A stretch of DNA of 64,000 nucleotides from Euonymus europaeus (taxonomy: Eukaryota > Streptophyta > Magnoliopsida > Celastrales > Celastraceae). Shown in pieces: positions 11,987 through 20,995 of this stretch. The notes beneath the pieces are model-generated. The model had not been told where the DNA came from and made no database searches. It worked only from the letters and a program-made list of their open reading frames with translations. Position 1 is the stretch's first letter. The number at the start of each line of letters is the position of its first letter. The DNA is taken from positions 9,801,001 through 9,865,000 of the forward strand of contig OY756957.1 of the NCBI GenBank assembly GCA_963580455.1, written 5' to 3'. The translations under genes and the position numbers were made by a program.

Positions 11987-12043
11987 TTAACAACATTCTC
12001 CCAACTAACATTATGAATCTTCCTTTTAACAATATTTACTGTT

Positions 12044-13730
12044 ATCATCCATGAGTGTAATATAATTTCTTTCCACCACAACTTGGTGTAGATTTGAAAT
12101 CATCCAAATCTATATGGATTATTAAACACAACAGCTCATTTGTTCTATAATCCACAGTTTTATAGGATTTTTTAGCTAATTTTGACTCTACACACGTTTC
12201 ACATTTATGCTTATTATCCATAGAAACAATTAGGCAGCAAACCAAGATTAACCATTCTATGCAAATATTTAAAATTAACATGTCCTAATCTAGCATGCCA
12301 AATATCAGAAGACTCAAGAAAGTAAATTAAAGTCTTATTTATTTCATTATTAATAACATCAGAATCCAACACATTGAGTTTAAAGAGACCTTCAGCCAAG
12401 TAGCCTTTCCCTACAAATGTTCCACGCTTAGTAAGAACAAACTTATCATATTCAAATACAAGTTTTAATCCTTTCTTGCTTAACATAGGACCAGATACAA
12501 GGTTCTTGGTGATTGAAGGAACATGTAGTACATCCAAAAGAGTAAGTTCTTTGCTAGAAGTGAATTTCAAAACCATTTTTCCCATTCCAGAACATTAGCA
12601 GTAGAGGCATTGCCCATGAACATTTTCTCATCGCCATTGATATGAGTATAGGTGTGAAACATAATTCTGTTTCCACGGATGTGCCTTGTTGCACCGGTAT
12701 CAACCCACCAATCTTTGCTATCAGTCATCATATTAACTTCAGAAACAACACCAACAAATTCTTCTGCAACATTAACTTCATTTTTCTTGTCGTTGGTAGC
12801 AGGATTTTCTTTCTTGTGGTGAAAATTATGGGCTTTGTGTCCAGGATTTTCACATACCCAACAAGCACCCTTTATTGCCTTGAAATTTCTCTCTTTTGGA
12901 GCAAGAACATTTGAACCTTTTCCTTTAGGTGTGTTAAAAATCGAACCAGACCGCAAATCAAACCGCGAACTGCACTGATAAAGTAAGTTCGGTTAGGTGA
13001 ACTCAAAGGCCGTTGTCAGCCAAGTTGAAGAATTGCAAATTATTATCCTGCTTGGGCTTGGATGTAACTCCACCCTCAATGACATTGGCTTTGGTTTTGA
13101 ATGTTGAAACTGTCAGCCCTTGACTCTTTCAATGATCTTCTTGTATCCTTAGTTTGAGAACCAGATCCACCATTGGCATATATTGCTTCTTATGCTTGAG
13201 GTGTCTCTTGATATCATTCCAAGATATAGATAGTTTCTCTATCATAGATCCAACACAGAATGGAAGTGGCTATACCATTCCTTCTGTAGCAAGTTCATGG
13301 ATAATAATTTGCAATTCTTCAACTTGGCTGACAACAGCCTTTGAGTTCACCATTTTAAATTTTAGAAATTTTCCAATGATAAACTTATTTGAACCAACAT
13401 CTTTGATCTTATATTTGTTCTCTAGCGAATCTTAGAGTTCTTTTGCAATTTTATAAGATCTGTACAAATCATATAAAGTATCATCAAGGCTATTAAGAAT
13501 GTATTTTTTTCATAAAAACTCAATGTGTTTCAATGCATCAATTGCATTCAGTTTGTTCGTTGGAATATTATCTCCTTCAGTGACACAGGACATTCTTCCT
13601 TGACAACATGAGCAAGGTTTAGAGTTGTTAAATAAAAAAACATCTTCAGTTGCCATCGTTTAAAATTCAATCCCTTGAACTTAACTGGTTTCTCAACATG
13701 AGGTTTTACGCCATTCACAGATTGTTCCAT
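12044..13730 (-). pseudogene. Copia-1 gag, protease and integrase N-terminus remnant
   Basis: Minus-strand remnants of the 5' half of Copia-1. At 13548-13730 a gag start carries the F-x-G-x-N-F-K-R-W-Q motif of plant Copia gag. At 12567-12956 there is a zinc knuckle (C-W-V-C...H...H) followed by the protease D-T-G-A-T. At 12214-12585 the GAG-pre-integrase segment ends in W-H-A-R-L-G-H, and at 12045-12281 the integrase zinc region has C-E-T-C. Frameshifts and stops break it, and a 53-bp inverted repeat (12996-13048 versus 13299-13351) interrupts the gag. It is the other half of the pol remnant at 1505-3866. Confidence 0.85.
12996..13351. repeat. 53-bp inverted repeat in Copia-1 gag
   Basis: Bases 12996-13048 are the reverse complement of 13299-13351 with one mismatch by eye, separated by about 250 bp. 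A transcript could fold into a long stem. The left arm looks like an inverted duplication of gag sequence, because only the right arm reads as gag on the minus strand. Confidence 0.85.
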
Positions 13731-13762
13731 ACTCAGAGTCTATTGGAATTTCTGCTATAGAT

Positions 13763-14409
13763 TGTTATGGAACAATTATAAATGGCAAAACATGTAATAC
13801 TATATTCTAATAAATTAACAATAAAATTAATGCAGAAAATTAAAATGAAAGTACTGAGTTGAATCGAGATTGAGGATAGCATGACGCTATGTCCTATCGC
13901 AGAAATTCGCCCCTACTCTTGTGCTTTTAGTTCGATGAGCGCCTACCACCAGGATTCAACAATCTGTAACCAAAAATTGTGTACTTAATTCTTGGTCCTG
14001 GCGAATTTACTAAGTGTTTTTCTCAAAGATCAGAATCGTGCATGTAGAATTTTTTTAATGTTTTTTTTTTAGTTTTGATGTTCCACCTTCTATTTATATA
14101 GAACCAACATCCTTATCCATAGAGAATTTGAATGTGCAGTTGCGTTGATCAGGCACAACTATTCAAATGTAACCGATGGACAAAATTGAATTTGGATGTA
14201 AAAGGAATTAACTTAGTCTAAAAAACATTCTAAGTCAATGAGACCCCAAGAGCCCCAAGGCCAAGGCTATCCAAGCATGTTGCCAAGTCCATCTTTGTTC
14301 CTTTATCCAATTTAGAAAGTGTGTTAGGTCCACACTTTTAAACAACTCTTTCCTTCTCTACTTTTCAATGTGGGATTCTTCTCTTATTGCTATACAAAAA
14401 ACTCCAACA
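13763..14409 (-). repeat. Copia-1 5' LTR
   Basis: Begins TGTTA and ends CAACA on the plus strand. It is homologous to 318-951 and followed by the TSD ttcta at 14410-14414. Confidence 0.88.
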
Positions 14410-16300
14410 TTCTATTCTTCACCTCATCAAAAACATGTTTTTTTGATCTGTCGAACATCATGGGAATGCCAAAATATTAATCACATGACTAGATAAGGCG
14501 AACACCTAAGCATTGAGAAATCGAATGTGAAATATGCTGACAAGTATTCGGGCTATAAAAGATGGATGACTTCTGGAGGTTAACATTTTGTTCAGACGCA
14601 ACCTTGTACTCATGCAAGATTTTCTTAATTTCCTGACACTCATCGATAGTTGTTTTCAAGAAAAGTATGTAGTCATCAGTAAAAAATAAATGGGATATCT
14701 GAGGGCAATACCTACTTACCGCCACTCTATGGGTCCTAGAAACTGTCAAGGCGAAATTAAGCAAAGAGTTAACACCTTCAGCACAAAGCAAAAGGAGATA
14801 AGAACTCAACGGATCACCTTGGCGAAGACCTCTTGACAAAGAAAAGGGACCCACCAAGTCACCATTAAATAGCATTGAGAAAAAAACTGTGCGAATACAC
14901 CTCAGATAAGCGAGATAAATGAGACACAAAAATCCATCACCTGCATAACCCTTGCTAGGTAATTCCACTCCACTCTATCATACACCTTCATCATGTCCAA
15001 TTTTAAAGCCAAATACCCCTCCCCACCTTGACATTTACCTTGTAAACAATGGAGAGTTTTCTGGGCCACTATAATATTATCAAAAATGAGTATACCAGGA
15101 ACAATGACACTATGAGTAGGGGTTGGCATAGGGTCGGGTTGGCCAAAAAATATGAGCCCAAGCCCGGCCTAAGCCCAAGCTCAAGCTTGAATATTGGCTT
15201 CAGGCTGGGGCTTGCTGCAAAAATTTGAGCCCAAGCCCGGCCTAGCCTAAGAAGTTTGGGCTTGAGTTTTAACTATTTTTTCATATATACTAATTAAATA
15301 ATTAAATTTTAAAATATATATTTTATGCATATTGTACTCTCATAGTGCAAAATATTTGCACTGGAAAATGCATTATTTGCACTGTGACAATGCAATATAT
15401 GTTATATGTATGTGATAAATTTATATATATATATGCCATATTTTTCGGACAGGGGTGTCAAGCTTCGTGCTCGGACTCGGACTAAAAAATAAGGCCTAGG
15501 CCGAGCTGAGGCCTAGGGTCGGGTTGCCCAAGCCTAAAGTAACTTTAAGGTGGGGCCGGGTCAAAGGCCACGAGCCAAATGATGACCCCTAACTCTGAGT
15601 GTCTGAGATGACATCAGACAGAAGCAACATGAATCTATTAGCCAAGACTTCAGATATCATCTTATAGACAACATTCGAAAGGCTGATTGATCTAAAATTC
15701 GTGGTCCTCTTCAGAACCTTTATCTTCGAAATCAAGATAATCGTAGTACTATTCAACAAACCAAGATCATCGCCTGAATTTGAAAACCTCAATATAACAT
15801 CAAACACTGTAGTGTCGATAAAAGACCAGTATCGTTGGAAGAACCTCGTTATCATTCCATTTGGACCTAGGGCTTTATCTGTATGCATAGCAAACAAAGC
15901 ACTATCAATTTCACACTTTTCGTAAGGACACTCGAGCCTCGCATTCATGGAAGTTGAGATCGATTGAGGAATTAAACCAGGGACTTCAGAATAATTATTA
16001 ACCGATTTAGATTGGTACAACTCGTTACAGGAACTAAGAACCAAGTTTGACATCTGACCATTATCTAAGATACAAGCGCTTGAAGAATCAATCAAAGAAG
16101 CAATATAATTTCTCCTCTTCTGTTGAGAGGGCATCCGATGAAATTATTTTGCATTGTGGCCTCCTTCACTACGCCACAATTGTCAAGATCCCTGACGCCA
16201 TAAGATTTCCTCCCTCTTATATAACTCCACTAAGTGCCCCTTCACATTAGACAACTCTTCCAATGTTACGATTTCACTGTATGGTTATGAACCTATTAAT
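14410..16300 (-). pseudogene. LINE-2 reverse transcriptase remnant
   Basis: Minus-strand LINE coding sequence in broken frames. From about 16250 down to 15600 it reads an E-E-I-L-W-R-Q segment, then R-N-Y-I and the N-terminal RT fingers, with S-I-S-L-S-N-V-V-Y-K. After the MITE it continues at 15108 with I-x-D-N-I-I-V-A-Q and the first catalytic aspartate (K-L-D-M-M-K-V-Y-D). At 14489-14968 it has G-L-R-Q-G-D-P-L-S-S-Y and a mutated active site F-T-D-D where F-A-D-D is usual. The frame continues at 1-317 beyond Copia-1. It belongs to an L1-type plant LINE and is dead from stops, frameshifts and two insertions. Confidence 0.82.
15117..15591. mobile_element. MITE-1: non-autonomous hAT-type element (475 bp)
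   Basis: The terminal inverted repeat is TAGGGGT...ACCCCTA. The flanking 8-bp duplication is actatgag (15109-15116) and actctgag (15592-15599), 7 of 8 matching. The interior has GGCC-rich arms (aagcccggcc) around an AT-rich centre and no coding capacity. TSD length and termini indicate hAT. It is inserted in the LINE-2 RT. A second copy, inverted, is at 61445-61985. Confidence 0.88.
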
Positions 16301-16783
16301 GCCCAGTCCACATATTGAGATGTGGATCAGCATAGTGGATTTTTTTTTATTATTATTATATTTTTTTTGTAGGATTGTCTTTGATTTTTATAGTCAATCT
16401 CAAAATTTTGAATACAAGCTTGGATGACGACGTACTGATAACTCTCCTGTTTTTGGCCTAATGGTTCAATGCGTAGGTCAAATATTCGAACATGTGTACA
16501 AACACCATAGAGGGCCAACGTTATGCTGCCATAGGGCGAGGCGCCACAGACGTAGATTAGAAAAAACATTGTCTCTACTCCACGGAGGGCCAACGTTTTG
16601 CTGCCATAGGGCGAGCCACCATGGAAGTAGCTTCGAGATTTCTTGCTAACATGAATCAGGCATGTGAAGGGCTGTGCAGGGGATTCCAAGTTGATGAAAG
16701 TGGGGAAAAGAAATCTAAACATAAAACTTTGTCAAGTTGTCCGATTAAACAGGATTTATTAAAGCAAAACAATTAAAAGAATT
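16301..16783. other. Unassigned spacer with 75-bp-spaced direct repeats
   Basis: No convincing gene. Two copies of gccaacgttNtgctgccat followed by agggcgag begin near 16511 and 16586, 75 bp apart. The reading frames over them translate the repeat and show no known domain. Confidence 0.4.
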
Positions 16784-16864
16784 TGTCAAGAATGGGATTC
16801 GAACCCATGCCCTTTCGGACCAGTACCTGAAACTGGCGCCTTAGACCAACTCGGCCATCTTGAC
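16784..16864 (-). tRNA. tRNA-Leu (CAG anticodon)
   Basis: The minus strand reads as a complete class II tRNA of 81 nt. The acceptor gtcaaga pairs with tcttgac, with discriminator A. The D-arm is tggccgagttggtct. The anticodon stem is ccagt/actgg with loop ttcaggt (CAG). A variable arm follows, and the T-arm has the B-box core ggttcgaatcc. No intron and no encoded CCA. A CAA triplet a few bases upstream and an oligo-T run just downstream (about 16775-16778) fit plant Pol III initiation and termination. All stems pair, so it looks functional. Confidence 0.95.
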
Positions 16865-17366
16865 GTCATTGTTAGGTCTCTGAATATGTTTAAATATTTG
16901 ATTTATGCAAAGTAAAAATTTCTCAAATTCAGTAACATGTATTATTTTGAAGGATTTAATTTTTTTTAGCCACAATGTCATTCTTGGTGACAAGATTAGT
17001 TCGGCTGAAAAAACTGCAAAATGCATGCAGGATCTAGAAAATAATGTGAGCCCAAAATTGCGAAAGAAAGACTAGTTTAGCACATTACATTTTGTTATGA
17101 GATACAGAGCACTGAGAGCAGGGTTTCTACTACATGTTCATCAGTTAAAACTTGAACTAAACTATTGAAATAATAATCATTTATTAGAGTAATCTTATCT
17201 AAAACAACAAACAGAATCCTGAAGATTGACACTCAGATCTTGGAGGAGCAATCTTGAAACTGACTCTAGATCGACTCTCGAACCCAATGTTATGACTACT
17301 CGGATGGAATTACGGAGTTTCTTTAGTGTTTGTTTGGATAATAAGGTCGGGTTTGGTACTATGTAC
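16865..17366. other. Spacer and probable 3' UTR of the small membrane-protein gene
   Basis: AT-rich, with no recognisable element. The part next to 17367 would be the 3' UTR of the minus-strand gene. I see no canonical AATAAA there. Confidence 0.35.
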
Positions 17367-17567
17367 TCAACCACCACAAGCAGCAGCACAACCAGCAGCA
17401 TAAACATCAAAATCAGCTGCAGAAGATTTATCTTTGTTCATACCTTGTGCACAAGAGAAGATTATGGTTGAGACTAGACCAACACTTAACAAAAACACCC
17501 AAAACACCAAACAAGCATTAACAACCTCTCCTCCTACAATGTCCATTTCTCTCCATTGCCTCACCAT
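17367..17567 (-). CDS. Small single-pass membrane protein, Cys/Gly-rich C-terminus (66 aa)
   Basis: A 66-residue protein read on the minus strand from the ATG at 17567 to a TGA. Residues 1-17 are polar with two acidic residues. Residues about 18-40 form one hydrophobic segment (A-C-L-V-F-W-V-F-L-L-S-V-G-L-V-S-T-I-I-F), and the tail ends in A-A-G-C-A-A-A-C-G-G. Plants have families of unnamed small membrane proteins ending in similar Cys/Gly clusters, which is my basis for calling it real. A TATA box sits about 50 bp upstream and a GA-rich leader (CT-repeat on the plus strand, 17569-17584) precedes the ATG. An alternative start is Met8. Function unknown. It is one of two likely host genes here. 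Confidence 0.6.
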   Translation of the reverse strand: MVRQWREMDIVGGEVVNACLVFWVFLLSVGLVSTIIFSCAQGMNKDKSSAADFDVYAAGCAAACGG

Positions 17568-17612
17568 TCTCTCTCTCTCTCTCTGTGAGCATGTTATGTG
17601 TACAAACGACCT

Positions 17613-17620
17613 CTTATATA
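17613..17620 (-). promoter_or_regulatory. TATA box of the 66-aa gene
   Basis: TATATAAG on the minus strand, 46 bp before the ATG, placing transcription start in or beside the GA-repeat leader. Confidence 0.6.
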
Positions 17621-17954
17621 GAATTTCAATAAGGCCAATGTGTCAACCATAAAAAGAACATAGAGTGGCCCTAAAGCACTATAATAATGCTAATAAGTGA
17701 GATCTCTTTCTCAGCTTCACTACTTTCTGTGATTCTTCCTTGTGTGTACTAGCAATGGCAGGCAAAATACATCATAATTTTGACAAGAAGGATAGTGGGT
17801 CATACGGATTCCCACTCTTTACTGTCCAAGCAAGATAAAATCACAGTTGATTGCCAATATGGTTCAATGATAGCCAAATCAAAGACCATGTTGAATTATA
17901 ATGTGGCCCATTGTGTTAATGAACTGGACATTAAATATCAGTGATAAAGAAGAA

Positions 17955-18235
17955 GATTTCACGGGGAGACGAGGAGCCCGAAGGGCTCTGAGGGCATTTT
18001 AGTCATTGAATAAGAGGATTCTAGTCATTGTATAAGTGGATTCTAGAGTTACCAAAAGAAGCCCTAGTTAAGTCTTGTACTCTTGATATACCGTTTTTCA
18101 TAATGAAAAGAAATAGGAACTCATCCGTGAACATAGACATATTTTAGCATAACCATGTAAAATCACTGTGTCTTTTTTCATTTTTTAATTTTTTTATATT
18201 TTTATATTCTTGATTGCGTGAGATCGATTATAACA
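17955..18235 (+). repeat. LTR-like remnant
   Basis: Contains a run resembling the conserved U5 stretch of plant LTRs (atccgtgaacatagacat, then a degraded accatgtaaa) preceded by a cttgtactcttgat segment. Ends are not defined and no coding partner is adjacent. Confidence 0.35.
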
Positions 18236-18770
18236 GACTATCCATTATGGTAAAAATGGTGTTGTCAAACAATGGTTTTTTTTCAATCCTCAACTTGGGT
18301 TTGCCTTTTTTGATATTGACTTAGAAGGGAGGCTTTAACTAGCTCAGTATTGTCCATAATATAAGTCTGTAAAAGACTAAATGGATTCTTACAAAATGCA
18401 ATCATTTCTCTATCTGGGGACTCCACTCATCAGTGATAACCAGAAAGTGAGAAAAAAAATCCTAGCGGCCAATAAGGAAGGAGATTATGTCCTATAATAA
18501 TCATTGAAGTATTGCAAATGTCCAATCTAACAGTCCGTCCTTTCGTACTAGTAATATTTTGTCTATTTTTGTCAGTCTATACCGGCCCGTATCACTCTGT
18601 CTTCCAACATCTAGGCTAGCATCAATCCATACTAGTTTTAACATGGGAAATAGTAATTTTATTTGTAGTATCTTATTTTTGTCCAGACTTAAGACCTTAA
18701 ATAAAAGAAATTAATCAAAATAATAATAATTATAAGATAAAAAATAAAAAGAAATAAAAAAAACCCATTT
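18236..18770. other. Spacer, nothing recognised
   Basis: AT-rich sequence with no convincing ORF, RNA or repeat boundary. Confidence 0.4.
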
Positions 18771-20975
18771 CAAATGAATGTGACCCAACATTTTTTAATC
18801 ATAACCCAAAACAAAACCTAATTTAAACTCAACCAAATCAAATTTATAACACAAAATCAAACCCAAATCCATAACTCCAAAACAAAACTCAATTTAAACT
18901 AACCCCAAACCAAATCCAAATCCATAATCTATCACCTAAAACAAACCCAATTTAAATTGAACCCAAATCATTTCAACACAAAAACCCCAACACAAGTCCA
19001 ACACATTTTTTTCAAATACAAATATTTATTTTTTACACCAATTTCCCATATTTTTCAACATTAATACCCAAAATTTTCAACATCAAATCCTCATATTTTT
19101 CAACATCTATTCCCCTATTTTCAACATCAACATCCCTATTTTTCAACATCAACATCTCTATTTTTCAACACCAATCCCTTTCCATTTTCTACACCTTTCT
19201 CTTTTTTCTACTTTTCAACACCAACTCCATTCATTTTTCTGCCTCTCTCCATTTTCTATTTTTTTAACACCAACTTCATTCATTTTCCACACCTCACTCT
19301 TTTTTCTTTTTTTTTATTCTTCAACACCAAATCCCTCATTTTTCAACATTCATCCATTTTCAAAACCAACTCCTTTATTTTTTAACATTAAACATCAATC
19401 ATCCTCCCATGTCTCACCCTATATATACCCCCTCTCTCAAATAAAAAGGAGGGATTTTTTGGCTAAGAAAAAAAAGTATTTGGAGCTCACACTTTTTCCC
19501 TTTCCATAAACTCTCACCAATCAGAATTCCTTCACACCTTCACATCTCTAACATAACTCTTCTTCACATCCCTTAAACTCCTACCAACCAAACTCATCAT
19601 CACAATAGTTACTTCACCCACAACTCTCTCTTTCACCTTACTTTCCTCACTTTGATTTACACCATTGAATAAAAACCCTCTTTCTTTCCTTCATATTTTC
19701 TTCTCACATTTTGTTATTATCCTCTCATCTCTTTACATCCACCTGAAGCTTGAGAAAAGAGGGAATAACAAAAAGGAGACGAGCTGGGTACATGGGATAA
19801 CATGGGTTGGATTTATGAATTTGACGGTTTAGATATTTGATATTGATAGGTCGAGTATAAGGGGATAGTGTTGTGTTTGGGCTTTTTGTATTTATTTGGG
19901 CATTGACTCTTGTATGCGCCTTTGATTAGTTTTGATTTTAGATTAAAATGTATTTGGGCCCAAGGCGATCTAAACCCATGTAAATAGTGGGGAAAATAGT
20001 GAAAATTGCATACATAAATATTTTAGGGTGCTAGAAGCATTTAGGCATTTAAGATTTTTTGAATTGTAAATATTTAGGTTTTATGCCTAGAATTTTCTTT
20101 CCAATTACATGAAAATAATGCAACGCGACAATTCTTGATTAATGCAAGCCGTCTAATCATTGTGTGTGGATCTCTTTGGCGCATCAACTAAATTCTAAAA
20201 AATTCACACCTTCTTAAATTATCAAAACCCACTCCAAATGGAATTTTTCCATCCAATCATCATTTTTTTTGGCAAAGCCAGGAATGACCCCAATGATCCC
20301 ACGCACCTTTTTAAATCATCAAAACTCACTCCAAGTGAGAATTTTTCATCCAATCATCAACATTTTTGGCCAAGCCGGGAATGACCCTAATGATCCCACA
20401 CACCTTTTTAAATTATCAAAACCCACTTCATGTGAGATTTTTTCCATCCAATCATCAAACATTTTTGGCAAGCCGGGAATGACCCCAATGATCCCACGCA
20501 CCTTTTAAATTATCAAAACCCACTCCAAATGTGATTTTTTCCATGCGATCATCAAATTTAAATATAACACCATAAGTTGGTCTTTTCAAAATCCAATTCT
20601 TTTTGGTTGCCATAAGTTGGCACATTTTTAAATACAGCACCATAAGTTGGTGTTTTAAAAATCCAACCTTTTCCAAACACCAAATTGTCACAATTAATGG
20701 GCCAAGTTCCACTCAATTGAAATATTGACTTCTGGTAGACAGAGAAGATCATTAAAACAATTGGCACATACAAATCAATTTTTCAATACAAATTTGAGCC
20801 AAAAAGAAATTATTTTTAAGGCCCATTTTTCGAAAGTTATGGGATGCCTAACACCTTCCTCACACTCAATCGGCCCCCATACCCTCTTTCTCTGGTTCGC
20901 AGGTACATTTTAGTATCCAATTGCACTTTAAATCAATTGATGGAGACTTCATCCTTTTTGCCGGTTGCTTAAACG
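18771..20975 (+). repeat. Probable LTR of an Ogre/Tat-like Gypsy element
   Basis: The layout resembles long Ogre-type LTRs: a C/A-rich U3-like part (18800-19020), a degenerate repeat of tttttcaacaNcaa units (19050-19390), a TATA-like ccctatatataccc at about 19417, a C/T-rich transcribed part, and three tandem repeats at 20230-20560. An Ogre-like primer site follows. The left boundary and a partner LTR were not found, so the extent is approximate. Confidence 0.45.
20230..20560 (+). repeat. 97-bp tandem repeat, about 3.5 copies
   Basis: Units carry agccgggaatgaccccaat and atgatcccacgcacc followed by cccactcca and ccatccaatcatcaa. The gggaatga motif recurs at about 20281, 20377 and 20475. A related but rearranged unit forms the array at 38690-39300. 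Confidence 0.8.
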
Positions 20976-20995
20976 GGCGACTTCACTGGGGACTT
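20976..20995 (+). other. PBS-like site
   Basis: gggcgacttcactggggac resembles, from memory, the tggcgact...ctggggac primer site of Ogre/Tat elements (tRNA-Arg type). It supports the LTR call to its left. Confidence 0.5.

Larger units (their letters stand above)
3868..12026 (-). mobile_element. LINE-1: 5'-truncated L1-type retrotransposon, itself split by Copia-2
   Basis: A LINE inserted into the Copia-1 integrase. The duplicated target taacaatatttactgtt is at 3851-3867 and 12027-12043, 17 bp and identical. On the minus strand the element ends in a poly(A) tail, seen as a T-run at about 3866-3878. It keeps only the C-terminal part of ORF2. After removing Copia-2 it is about 2.8 kb, so EN and RT were lost by 5' truncation at insertion. 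Only about 35 bp of its 5' end (11992-12026) remain beyond Copia-2, and these keep the conserved W-E-N-V segment. Confidence 0.9.
318..14409 (-). mobile_element. Copia-1: degraded Ty1/Copia retrotransposon carrying nested insertions
   Basis: Two related direct repeats (318-951 and 13763-14409) bound the element. Both outer flanks carry the 5-bp TSD ttcta (313-317 and 14410-14414). The repeat ends are TGTTA...CAACA, and the left copy has one decayed end base. Coding remnants read on the minus strand in the order gag, zinc knuckle, protease, integrase, RT, RNase H, which is Copia order. About 8.2 kb of the span is LINE-1 plus Copia-2, inserted in the integrase. The LTRs differ by many substitutions and indels, including a TA microsatellite only in the left copy, so this insertion is much older than Copia-2. 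No clear tRNA-Met primer site is visible after the 5' LTR. Confidence 0.9.

Noticed and set aside
14320..14409. Copia-1 LTR starting at TGGAAC or TGTAAC (13768 and 323)
   Set aside because: That choice gives a mismatched TSD. Starting five bases earlier gives TGTTA...CAACA ends and a perfect ttcta duplication.
16327..16722. A 131-aa minus-strand frame with a repeated S-P-Y-G-S segment
   Set aside because: It translates a 75-bp-spaced direct repeat. There is no domain, promoter or splice signal.
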